The translations under genes and the position numbers were made by a program. Source: Halogeometricum pallidum JCM 14848 (GTDB taxonomy: Archaea; Halobacteriota; Halobacteria; Halobacteriales; Haloferacaceae). Taken from it: a DNA stretch of 39,537 nt. The notes beneath the pieces are model-generated. The model was given only the letters and a program-made list of their open reading frames with translations, was not told where the DNA came from and did not search any database. Positions within the stretch are counted from its first letter, which is position 1. The number at the start of each line of letters is the position of its first letter. This document shows positions 32,423-39,537 of this stretch, piece by piece. Where the stretch lies: assembly GCF_000337095.1 (NCBI RefSeq), contig NZ_AOIV01000003.1, forward strand, positions 174,955 to 214,491, in the 5' to 3' direction.

Positions 32423-33097
32423 ATGGAGTTCACCGACTGGGAACCCGTCTACGAGCGGATTCTGTCCGATTTCGGCTACCCGCGGGAGGGCGACGAACGC
32501 GCCCGCGACGCGATGGCCGAGTACGCGCGTCCGTTCGACGCAGGCAGAGTCGACTGCGCGGGCGAGACGGTGGCCGTCGTCGGGGCCGCGCCGTCGCTTC
32601 GGGACGAGGTCGACGCCGTCGCCGACGCCGACCGGGTGTTCGCCGCGTCGACGGCGGCGGACGTCGTCCGCGAGGCGGGTTACCGCGTCGACCTGATGGT
32701 GACCGACTTGGACAAGAACCCCGAGACGGCGAGAGAGCGCACGCAGGCCGGACGGCCGGTGGCGGCGCACGCCCACGGCGACAACGTCCCCGCCGTCAGA
32801 CGGTGGATGCCCCGGTTCGACGCCGGACACGTACTGGCGACGACGCAGGCGGCCCCCGTCGAGAACGTCGTCAACTTCGGCGGATTCACCGACGGCGACC
32901 GCGCGGCGTTCCTCGCCGACGCGTTCGGAGCCGCCGAACTCCGGTTCGTCGGGTGGGACTTCGACGACCCGAGCGTCGACGCCGCGAAGGCGCGGAAACT
33001 GCGGTGGGCGGAGCGACTGCTGCACCTCCTCGAACGGCGCCGCGGCGAGCGGTTCGCGGTGCTGGACGGACGGCGGGAGTCGATACGGCCGCTGTGA
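32423..33097 (+). CDS. mptE: 6-hydroxymethyl-7,8-dihydropterin pyrophosphokinase (archaeal MptE, DUF115)
   Basis: It activates hydroxymethyl-dihydropterin with ATP for dihydropteroate synthase, replacing bacterial FolK in archaea. The 224 residues show the DUF115 motifs VVGAAPSL (52-59), LMVTDLDKNP (91-100) and AAHAHGDN (114-121), the last two being likely metal and phosphate ligands. The late block GFTDGDRAAFLADAFGA matches the family. The gene is downstream of folP, which fits a folate-precursor unit. The ATG at 32423 starts at the conserved N-terminus. Confidence 0.9.
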   Translation: MEFTDWEPVYERILSDFGYPREGDERARDAMAEYARPFDAGRVDCAGETVAVVGAAPSLRDEVDAVADADRVFAASTAADVVREAGYRVDLMVTDLDKNPETARERTQAGRPVAAHAHGDNVPAVRRWMPRFDAGHVLATTQAAPVENVVNFGGFTDGDRAAFLADAFGAAELRFVGWDFDDPSVDAAKARKLRWAERLLHLLERRRGERFAVLDGRRESIRPL

Positions 33098-33120
33098 GAG
33101 GAGAGACGGACGGTCCCGAG

Positions 33121-33140
33121 TTCCGGAGTGTTCCGGAGTG
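33121..33140. repeat. Tandem 10-base direct repeat
   Basis: TTCCGGAGTG occurs twice in a row in the gap between mptE and the convergent membrane-protein gene. It is probably replication slippage; no function is indicated. Confidence 0.7.
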
Positions 33141-33158
33141 GTCGCAGACGGGGCGCGT

Positions 33159-34073
33159 TCAGGCTTCCGCGTCGGCGTCGGGTCGGCGAGGCCGGTCGAC
33201 GCGTACGGGATCGACGGACGCCTCGAACAGACGGGAGGCGCAGGCCCCGCAGGTGGCCGCGAGGACCGATTCGCGCGCGAGGCGGGCGGAGGCAGGGTCG
33301 CCACCCCGCCGGCCGACCCGGGAGACGGAGACGGCGCCGTCGCACGCCGGACACCAGTCGAGACAGAGCCTGAGCGCCGCGAGAACGCGGGTTCGAGCCG
33401 TCGAGTCCAGCGCCCACCACTCGGGGAAGCGAGTTCGGAACTCCTCGACGGCGGTGACGTCGGCGAGGAACGCCGCGCGCGAGGGCCACCGGCCCGCGGG
33501 TCGGTCGCGGACCGAGGCGACGAGCGTCCCGTCTTCGGCCTCCCACGACAGTTCCACGTCGCGGCGCGGGACCGAGAGCAGGTCGGCGAGGGCCGCGGTG
33601 TCCTCGCTCCGGTCGCCCATCGAGACGATGCGGCGACGCCACGCCCGTTCGAACGCCGGGTCGATGCGCGGGATATCGCCCTCGCCGTCGACCAGCAGGT
33701 CGGCGCCGCGGAGGTGCGACTCGACCGGGTCGACGCCGGACTCCGCGGGGAGTCGAGACGGGTCGTCGTCGCTGGAGAGACTGCGCGCGCCGGCGACGGC
33801 GCGGCGGGGGAGTCGGCGGGCCGCGGCGCGGAACTCCGGGTTGTCGGCGACGACGACCGCGGCCGTCCCCACGAGGACGAACGAGACGACGACGCCGGCG
33901 GTCGGCCACCGCGCCACCGTCCCGACGACGACGCCCGCGAGGACGGCGAACGCCGCGACGGTCAGCACGACGACGCGGGGGTCTCGGCGGCGTCGCACGG
34001 CGAGGGCTATCGAACGGACGGACGTACCTGCAGTCGCGGTGCGTCTACGGACGCGGTCGAACACTCTCGCCAC
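33159..34073 (-). CDS. Membrane protein with C-terminal zinc ribbon, function unknown
   Basis: About 304 residues from a GTG at 34073. After a basic N-terminus (RVRRRTATAG) come two adjacent transmembrane helices (VVVLTVAAFAVLAGVVVGTV and GVVVSFVLVGTAAVVVA). A long soluble domain follows (about 90-250), and a zinc-ribbon-like pair near the end, CPAC and CGAC, preceded by RLCLDWC. I do not recognise a named family. The start is uncertain: a TTG at 34124 gives 17 more residues, but the minus-strand ATACCT (34102-34107) is placed as a TATA box for the GTG. The 220 bases upstream to the photolyase gene hold no gene. Confidence 0.68.
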   Translation of the reverse strand: MARVFDRVRRRTATAGTSVRSIALAVRRRRDPRVVVLTVAAFAVLAGVVVGTVARWPTAGVVVSFVLVGTAAVVVADNPEFRAAARRLPRRAVAGARSLSSDDDPSRLPAESGVDPVESHLRGADLLVDGEGDIPRIDPAFERAWRRRIVSMGDRSEDTAALADLLSVPRRDVELSWEAEDGTLVASVRDRPAGRWPSRAAFLADVTAVEEFRTRFPEWWALDSTARTRVLAALRLCLDWCPACDGAVSVSRVGRRGGDPASARLARESVLAATCGACASRLFEASVDPVRVDRPRRPDADAEA

Positions 34074-34343
34074 TACCAGAACCCAACGAATGCTCCGGGT
34101 TAGGTATGCGGCGCTTACTCCCAATTCACGACATATCGGCCGTTTTTTCGCCTGTCCTATCGACCATTATGTTCTGCATCGCTGAATCGACCCGAAGCTA
34201 ATCACCGGATACCGGCGAATAACGTTCACCAAAACGGAACGGTGCGGACGAACGATCCGAAACTGCGGGCGCGTTCTCCGAGTGTGAGAGAGTTTCTCAT
34301 TCGATGCCGGTAGTTTGAGGCGTATCTCGTCCTTGCCACTGGT

Positions 34344-35750
34344 ATGCAACTTCACTGGCACCGGCGCGACCTGCGCGCGTCGGACAACCGCGGTCTCGCG
34401 GCGGCGGCGGACGCGGACGAGGTCGTTCCCGCCTTCGTGTTCGACGACGACGTGCTGGCGCACGCCGGTGCCGCGCGGGTCCGGTTCATGCTCGACGCCC
34501 TCGCCGGGTTGCGGGAGCAGTACCGCGAACGCGGCTCCGACCTCGTCGTCGCCCGCGGCGACCCGGTCGAAGAGATTCCGCGCCTCGCGGCGGCGTACGA
34601 CGCCGAGCGCGTCGTCTGGAACCAAGACTACTCGGGTCTCGCGCGGACCCGCGACGCGGCGGTGCGGCGAGCGCTGGACGACGCGGGCGTCGGCCGCGAG
34701 TCCGTTCACGACGCGATTCACCACCAACCGGGGTCGATAACGACGAACGCGGGCGACCCGTACTCCGTGTACACCTACTTCTGGAAGAAGTGGCGCGACC
34801 GGGAGAAGGCCGGCCCCTACCCCGCGCCGGACGCCGACTCGCTGGCCGACGTGACGGGCGAGGACCTGCCCGGCATCGGAGACCTGGGGTTCGAGGAACC
34901 GACCGCCGAGGTGCCCGACGCGGGTACCGAGGCGGCCCGCGAACGTCTATCGTCGTTCTGCGCGGACGCCATCTACCGCTACGCCGAGGACCGCGAGTAC
35001 CCCGAACGCGACGCCACCTCGCGGCTCTCGACGGACCTCAAGTGGGGGACCGTCGGGGTTCGGGAGGTGTACGAGGCGACCGAGGAGGCGGCGGCGGAAG
35101 CCGACGGCGAGGAGGCCGAGTCGGTCGAGGAGTTCCAATCGCAGTTGGCGTGGCGGGAGTTCTACGCGCACGTCCTCTACTTCAACCCCGAGGTGGTGAC
35201 GGAGAACTACAAGTCGTACGAGAACGGGATCGAGTGGCGCGACGACGCGGCGGCGCTGACCGCGTGGAAGGACGGCGAGACGGGCTACCCCATCGTCGAC
35301 GCGGGGATGCGGCAGTTGCGCGCGGAGGCGTACATGCACAACCGGGTGCGGATGCTCGTCGCCTCGTTCCTGACGAAGGACCTCCTCCTCGACTGGCGCG
35401 AGGGGTACGCGCACTTCCGGGAGCACCTCGCGGACCACGACACCGCCAACGACAACGGGGGCTGGCAGTGGGCCGCCTCCACCGGCACCGACGCGCAACC
35501 CTACTTCCGCGTGTTCAACCCGGCGACGCAGGGGGAGCGCTACGACCCCGAGGCGACCTACATCAAAGAGCACGTCCCCGAACTCCGCGACGCCGACCCC
35601 GAGACGGTTCACGATTGGCCCGAGTTGTCGCCGACCGAGCGCGAATCGGCCGCGCCCGACTACGTCGCCCCCATCGTCGACCACTCCGAACGCCGCGAGG
35701 CGGCCATCTCGATGTTCGAGGACGCGCGCGGCGACGACGGGGACGACTGA
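34344..35750 (+). CDS. phr: Deoxyribodipyrimidine photolyase
   Basis: A light-driven flavoprotein that splits UV-induced cyclobutane pyrimidine dimers, essential for cells in sunlit brines. The 468 residues have the N-terminal alpha/beta antenna domain (MQLHWHRRDLRASDNRGL) and the C-terminal FAD domain with YPIVDAGMRQLRAEAYMHNR, FLTKDLLLDWREG and GGWQWAASTGTDAQPYFRVFNP. The pattern is class I CPD photolyase; the (6-4) alternative is less likely but not excluded. An acidic insert (AAAEADGEEAESVE, about 248-261) is halophile-specific. It is followed after about 110 bases by the PfpI-like gene, on the same strand. Confidence 0.94.
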   Translation: MQLHWHRRDLRASDNRGLAAAADADEVVPAFVFDDDVLAHAGAARVRFMLDALAGLREQYRERGSDLVVARGDPVEEIPRLAAAYDAERVVWNQDYSGLARTRDAAVRRALDDAGVGRESVHDAIHHQPGSITTNAGDPYSVYTYFWKKWRDREKAGPYPAPDADSLADVTGEDLPGIGDLGFEEPTAEVPDAGTEAARERLSSFCADAIYRYAEDREYPERDATSRLSTDLKWGTVGVREVYEATEEAAAEADGEEAESVEEFQSQLAWREFYAHVLYFNPEVVTENYKSYENGIEWRDDAAALTAWKDGETGYPIVDAGMRQLRAEAYMHNRVRMLVASFLTKDLLLDWREGYAHFREHLADHDTANDNGGWQWAASTGTDAQPYFRVFNPATQGERYDPEATYIKEHVPELRDADPETVHDWPELSPTERESAAPDYVAPIVDHSERREAAISMFEDARGDDGDD

Positions 35751-35861
35751 GCGAAACTGCTGGCAGAGGCGGCAGCGACGGTGACGCGGGCCGTTTCCGG
35801 CGCCTGCAGTCGGTATCCTCGGAGAGCATACACTCTTACTCGCGGCCACTGATGCCCCGGT

Positions 35862-36479
35862 ATGGACGTCGAAATCCTGCTCTACGACGGCTTCGACGAA
35901 CTCGACGCCGTGGGCCCCTACGAGGTGTTCCAGACGGCGGGCGCGTTCGGCGCGGACTGCGCGGCGCGGTTGGTCACGCTCGCGGAGGCCGAATCGGTGA
36001 CGGCGAGTCACGGCCTCCGCGTCGGCGTCGACGGGACGCTCGGAGACGCCCACGACCCGGACGTCGGCGGACCGAACGTCCTCCTCGTCCCCGGCGGCGG
36101 GTGGGCCGACCCGACGGAACCCGGCGCGGGGATGGAGGCCGAACGGGGGGCGATTCCCGACGCCGTCGCCGCGCACGCCGACCGCGGGGACGTTACCGCC
36201 GGCGTCTGTACCGGCGGGATGCTCCTCGCCCGCGCGGGCGTCCTCGACGGCCGGCCCGCCGTGACGCACGCGAGCGCGCTCGACGACCTCCGGGCGACGG
36301 ACGCCATCGTGACCGAGGCGCGGTTCGTCGACGACGGCGACGTGCTCACGGCCGGCGGCGTCACCTCCGGGTTGGACCTCGCCCTCCACCTCGTCGAACG
36401 CGAGTGCGGAATCGACACCGCCGAGCGCGTGGCCCGGGAAATCGAGTACGAACGGCGAAGCGCCCCGGCGGGAAAGTAG
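35862..36479 (+). CDS. DJ-1/PfpI family protein
   Basis: A 205-residue protein with the class I glutamine amidotransferase-like fold. The nucleophile elbow is AGVCTGGMLLA (Cys116), and an acidic N-terminal block (DGFDELDAVGPYEVF) carries the Glu/Asp that pairs with it. The arrangement resembles isonitrile hydratase and the sensor domain of transcription regulators of the same superfamily; the actual substrate is unknown. It could also be a protease, chaperone or glyoxalase. It lies between photolyase and SOD, both stress genes. Confidence 0.82.
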   Translation: MDVEILLYDGFDELDAVGPYEVFQTAGAFGADCAARLVTLAEAESVTASHGLRVGVDGTLGDAHDPDVGGPNVLLVPGGGWADPTEPGAGMEAERGAIPDAVAAHADRGDVTAGVCTGGMLLARAGVLDGRPAVTHASALDDLRATDAIVTEARFVDDGDVLTAGGVTSGLDLALHLVERECGIDTAERVAREIEYERRSAPAGK

Positions 36480-36581
36480 CCGTCCGAGAGACGGTCACCG
36501 AATATGACAGTGTCGTGTTAGCATAGCACTCCTCAACGTTTAACAGCGGTCCGAGACAAATACGGAGTGGAGGAATCTCTC

Positions 36582-37181
36582 ATGAGCTACGAACTCGACC
36601 CCCTACCGTACGACTACGACGCGCTGGAACCGCACATCTCCGAGCAGGTGCTCACGTGGCATCACGACACGCACCATCAGGGCTACGTGAACGGCTGGAA
36701 CAGCGCCGAGGAAACCCTCGAATCCAACCGCGAGGAGGGCGACTTCTCCTCGTCGGGTAGTGCGCTGCGCAACGTCACCCACAACGGCAGCGGGCACATC
36801 CTCCACGACCTGTTCTGGCAGAACATGTCGCCGGAGGGCGGCGAGGAACCCTCGGGTGACCTCGCCGACCGCATCGAGGAGGACTTCGGCTCGTACGACG
36901 CCTGGAAGGGCGAGTTCGAGGCCGCCGCCAAGAACGCCAGCGGATGGGCGCTGTTGGTCTACGATTCGTTCTCGAACCAGCTGCACAACGTCGTTGTCGA
37001 CAAGCACGACCAGGGCGCACTCTGGGGTTCCCACCCCATCCTCGCGCTGGACGTCTGGGAGCACTCCTACTACCACGACTACGGCCCCGCGCGCGGCGAT
37101 TTCATCGACGCGTTCTTCGAGGTCGTCGACTGGGAGGAGTCCAGTTCCCGCTACAACGAAGCCGTTCAGCTGTTCGAGTAA
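36582..37181 (+). CDS. sod: Superoxide dismutase, Fe/Mn type
   Basis: It converts superoxide to oxygen and hydrogen peroxide. The 199 residues carry all four metal ligands: His27 (WHHDTHH), His75 (GHILHDLFW), Asp157 and His161 (ALDVWEHSYY). Halobacterial enzymes of this family are mostly Mn-dependent; the sequence does not settle the metal. Unusually for this window, a Shine-Dalgarno-like GGAGG lies 8-12 bases before the ATG (36582), indicating a leadered mRNA, and TTTAA (36539-36543) upstream may be its TATA box. The five-codon extension to an upstream ATG would use the SD as coding and is rejected. Confidence 0.95.
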   Translation: MSYELDPLPYDYDALEPHISEQVLTWHHDTHHQGYVNGWNSAEETLESNREEGDFSSSGSALRNVTHNGSGHILHDLFWQNMSPEGGEEPSGDLADRIEEDFGSYDAWKGEFEAAAKNASGWALLVYDSFSNQLHNVVVDKHDQGALWGSHPILALDVWEHSYYHDYGPARGDFIDAFFEVVDWEESSSRYNEAVQLFE

Positions 37182-37322
37182 GCGACGAGACTCGGAGTTC
37201 ACTCGCTTCGAGCGTACACCCCGACTTTCTTTCGACGCCGCATCACGCCGCCAGCGACGCGTCCGTTCCCCCGACGCCGCGCAGTCACCGCGCTTACGTG
37301 CGCCGGCGGCGACTGTGTCGGT

Positions 37323-37628
37323 ATGCCCAAATCGAAAGACGAGTTCGACACGCTGTACCCCTACCAACTGTACGAACCGGAGGAGATTCTGGAGGAGGAC
37401 CTGATGTACACGGTCCCCGAGATGTCGCGCGTCCTGCAGGGACTCGACCCGGAGACGGAACTCGACGCCGAGACGGAGGACCGAATCGTCGTCTGGACGG
37501 TGCCGTGGCTGATGGCGCACGCCGACGAGTTGGTCATCAACGACCCGGAGGGCGACGAACCGGGCTACTTCGGTCTCAAATCGCAGTCGCGCCCCGCGGA
37601 CGAGATTCCCGAGGACGCCGACGAGTAG
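37323..37628 (+). CDS. Small acidic haloarchaeal protein, function unknown
   Basis: A 101-residue soluble acidic protein, starting MPKSKDEFDTLYPYQLYEPEE. It has no Cys, no membrane segment and no recognised motif. The middle (RIVVWTVPWLMAHADELVI) is hydrophobic enough to fold. Strong haloarchaeal codon bias and the position between genes support a real gene. It ends 6 bases before the stop of the convergent MBL-fold gene. Confidence 0.72.
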   Translation: MPKSKDEFDTLYPYQLYEPEEILEEDLMYTVPEMSRVLQGLDPETELDAETEDRIVVWTVPWLMAHADELVINDPEGDEPGYFGLKSQSRPADEIPEDADE

Positions 37629-37634
37629 CCCGAA

Positions 37635-38213
37635 TCACCCCATCCGGGCGGCGCGCCCGGCCGTCTCGACGTCGTCGAACGGCTGCCGCGTGACGCTCGG
37701 TCCGTGGCCGACGTGCATCTCGGCGAAGTCCTCCTCGACCGCCTCGCGGAGTCTGTCGAGGCTGTCTATCAGCGTCGGTCGGTCTCCCTCCTCCAAGTCC
37801 GTTCGGCCGAACCCGCCGTTGGCGAACACCAAGTCGCCGGCGAACAGGACGCCCGCCGCGCGCGAGTAAAAGCAGAGGTGGTCGTTCTTGTGTCCGGGCG
37901 TGTGGAGCGCCTCGTAGTCGTCGTCGCCGATGGGAACCGCCTCGCCGTCGGCTATCGCGTTGTCGACCTCCGGGCGGTCGGCGTCGAAGCCCCACGTCTC
38001 CACGTCGAACGCCTCCCGGACGGCGTCGACGTTGTCGACGTGGTCCGAGTGAGTGTGGGTGAGGTACACGCGGTCGAGTTCGTCGACGTGCTCTTCGATT
38101 CGGGGCACGACGTCGAAGTTCGCCCCCGGGTCGACGAGCGCGGTGGTGTCGCCGGTGACGAGAAAGACGTTGCTCGTGAACGCCTGCACTCCCTGCGCGA
38201 GGTTGGTTATCAC
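37635..38213 (-). CDS. MBL-fold metallohydrolase
   Basis: A 192-residue metallo-beta-lactamase-fold hydrolase, of glyoxalase-II-like small size. The metal-binding motif HTHSDH is at 53-58, followed by TPGHKNDHLCFY (third His) and GDLVF (bridging Asp) and a final GHGP. The start is GTG at 38213 (VITNLAQGVQAFTSN...); a longer open frame to 38297 has Arg-rich non-coding residues. Substrate unknown: thioesters such as S-lactoylglutathione are not expected in haloarchaea, which use gamma-glutamylcysteine. It is divergent from thyA. Confidence 0.87.
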   Translation of the reverse strand: MITNLAQGVQAFTSNVFLVTGDTTALVDPGANFDVVPRIEEHVDELDRVYLTHTHSDHVDNVDAVREAFDVETWGFDADRPEVDNAIADGEAVPIGDDDYEALHTPGHKNDHLCFYSRAAGVLFAGDLVFANGGFGRTDLEEGDRPTLIDSLDRLREAVEEDFAEMHVGHGPSVTRQPFDDVETAGRAARMG

Positions 38214-38342
38214 GGATGCGCGTAGACGCGAACGGAACTTTCGTCTTTCTCTCTGGCCGGACCCTGTCACTCGGCAAGTCGAACCCGTATCGCACACTCT
38301 TTAGGCAGCAACTGTGTCCACAATCGTAACACCAACTTCCCC

Positions 38343-39344
38343 ATGCGTCAGTATCTCGACTTGGTCTCCGACGTGTTGTCCGGCGGCCACCACAAGCCGA
38401 ATCGCACCGGCGTCGACACGATTTCGTCGTTCAGCCGCCACTACGAGGTGGACCTGCGGGAGGGCTTTCCCCTCCTCACGACGAAGGACCTCTCCGGGTT
38501 CCGCTGGAACTCGCTGATTCACGAGTTCGTCTGGTATCTGTCGGGCGAAGAACACATCCGGGCGCTGCGCGAGGAGACGGGCATCTGGGACGCGTGGGCC
38601 GACGACGAGGGCCACCTCGACACCGCGTACGGCCGCTTCTGGCGGCGCTTCCCCGTCCCCGAGGAGGGACTGCCGGGCGAGGCGTGGCCCGACGACTCCC
38701 ACCGCTGGATGAACGACGGGGAACGGACGTTCGACCAGATACAGTACGTCCTCGACACCCTCCGCGAGAACCCGAACTCGCGCCGGATGGTCGTCAACGC
38801 CTGGCACCCCGCCAACGCCGCCGTCTCCACCCTGCCGCCGTGTCACTACTCGTTCGTCTTCAACGTGCAGGGCGACGAACTGAACCTCCACCTCACACAA
38901 CGGTCGGGCGACATCGCCCTCGGCGTCCCGTTCAACGTCGCGGCGTACGCCCTCCTCGCGCACGCCGTCGCTCAGCGGACGGGCTTCGAAGTCGGGAAGT
39001 TCGCCCACACCGTCGTCGACGCGCACGTCTACTGCGGGACGGGCGAACGCGGCGCGTGGTACGGCGAGCACCTCTCGGACCTGCAGGAGCGACTCGCGAG
39101 CGTGGGTTCGCGAGAGGAGTACCTCGACGTGCGCGACTGGGTGGTCGCGGCCGCGCCCGAGGAACCCGACGGCGAGGAGGACTACGACCACGTCCCCGGC
39201 CTCCTGAGGCAGTGCGCCCGCGAACCCGGCGCCAAGCCGACCATCGAAGTGGCGGACGTGCCCCTCGAGGAACTCACCCACGACGATATCGAACTGCGCG
39301 ATTACGACCCCGACGAAGGAATTCGGTTCGCGGTGGCCGAGTGA
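38343..39344 (+). CDS. thyA: Thymidylate synthase
   Basis: It methylates dUMP to dTMP using methylene-tetrahydrofolate, releasing dihydrofolate. The 333 residues carry [14 protein letters not shown] (147-160), the catalytic Cys167 in [21 protein letters not shown] (186-198) and HVYCGTG. An additional insertion of about 30 residues ([13 protein letters not shown] region, about 105-135) is common in archaeal forms. The stop is one base before the dihydrofolate reductase ATG, so both are one operon, matching the haloarchaeal thymidylate synthase-DHFR pair. Confidence 0.96.
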   Translation: MRQYLDLVSDVLSGGHHKPNRTGVDTISSFSRHYEVDLREGFPLLTTKDLSGFRWNSLIHEFVWYLSGEEHIRALREETGIWDAWADDEGHLDTAYGRFWRRFPVPEEGLPGEAWPDDSHRWMNDGERTFDQIQYVLDTLRENPNSRRMVVNAWHPANAAVSTLPPCHYSFVFNVQGDELNLHLTQRSGDIALGVPFNVAAYALLAHAVAQRTGFEVGKFAHTVVDAHVYCGTGERGAWYGEHLSDLQERLASVGSREEYLDVRDWVVAAAPEEPDGEEDYDHVPGLLRQCAREPGAKPTIEVADVPLEELTHDDIELRDYDPDEGIRFAVAE

Positions 39345-39345
39345 G

Positions 39346-39537
39346 ATGGTCGGGAGCGACTCTCCCCGGGACGCCGACGCCGACTCCGTCGAGTTCGTCC
39401 TCGTCGCCGCCGTCGCCGCGAACGGCGTCATCGGACGAGACGGCGGGATGCCGTGGCACCTCCCCGAGGACATGGCGCACTTCAAGCAGACGACGACGGG
39501 CCACCCCGTCGTCGTGGGCCGGAAGACGTACGAGAGC
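39346..39537 (+). CDS. folA: Dihydrofolate reductase, 5' part (cut by window end)
   Basis: The first 64 codons of a gene whose product reduces dihydrofolate with NADPH. After an acidic N-terminus of 15 residues come [30 protein letters not shown] (folate/NADPH contact, substrate Glu/Asp in LPED) and [11 protein letters not shown] (NADPH-binding). I split this motif into its halves for reading: [11 protein letters not shown] and MPWHLPED. It follows thyA by one base. The rest lies outside the window. Confidence 0.93.
   Translation, partial: MVGSDSPRDADADSVEFVLVAAVAANGVIGRDGGMPWHLPEDMAHFKQTTTGHPVVVGRKTYES

Noticed and set aside
1-39537. CRISPR array, tRNA or rRNA genes
   Set aside because: No regularly spaced repeats, no T-loop/anticodon-arm pattern and no rRNA-like stretch were seen by eye.

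Overview
The window is chromosomal DNA from a halophilic archaeon (class Halobacteria, probably a Haloferacales-type organism; the rank below class is inference). The support is very high G+C with strong third-position G/C, proteins rich in Asp and Glu, leaderless genes with a TATA-like box about 25-35 bases before the start codon, Tat-type export signals with archaeal lipoboxes, and archaea-specific genes (gatE, archaeal Elp3, MptE, archaeal TrmJ, CPxCG micro-zinc-finger). No tRNA, rRNA, CRISPR array, integrase or complete insertion sequence was seen.

Layout. 1-7 kb, mostly minus strand: elp3, a 5'-truncated methyltransferase relic, a RecJ/DHH-like protein with S1 and OB domains whose catalytic motifs are lost, a Yip1-type membrane protein, thymidine kinase and an FMN reductase. 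7-11.5 kb: a DsrE-like protein, a Met/Gly-rich SHOCT membrane protein, an NhaP-type antiporter divergent from a secreted lipoprotein, a Tat-exported beta-carbonic anhydrase and a universal stress protein. 11.6-13.6 kb: a remodelled mutY locus. The intact mutY has a 3' end that looks low in G+C, and a second, frameshifted, G+C-rich copy of the same 3' end lies about 0.9 kb downstream. The DNA between them has no convincing gene. 13.7-19.2 kb: two haloarchaeal proteins of unknown function, two tandem chemotaxis-type transducers and a BolA protein. 19.3-23.8 kb: a complete carbohydrate ABC transporter operon (binding protein, two permeases, ATPase) behind an inverted-repeat operator. 24.1-30.9 kb: fumarase, a micro-zinc-finger, gatE carrying an in-frame palindromic insertion, a MaoC-type dehydratase, an HtpX-like protease, trmJ and its operon partner. 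31-39.5 kb: dihydropteroate synthase and the archaeal pterin pyrophosphokinase mptE with a strong hairpin between them, a membrane/zinc-ribbon protein, DNA photolyase, a DJ-1/PfpI protein, superoxide dismutase, a small unknown protein, an MBL-fold hydrolase, thymidylate synthase, and dihydrofolate reductase cut by the window end.

How the genes fit together. Several genes serve folate and thymidylate metabolism: mptE and folP build the pteridine-pABA precursor, thyA uses methylene-folate to make dTMP, folA recycles dihydrofolate, and tdk salvages thymidine. Others deal with DNA and oxidative damage (mutY, photolyase, SOD, RecJ-like) and translation fidelity (elp3, gatE, trmJ). The most unusual observations are the duplicated and displaced mutY tail, the catalytically degenerate S1-OB-DHH protein, the palindromic insertion inside gatE, and the hairpin ahead of mptE.
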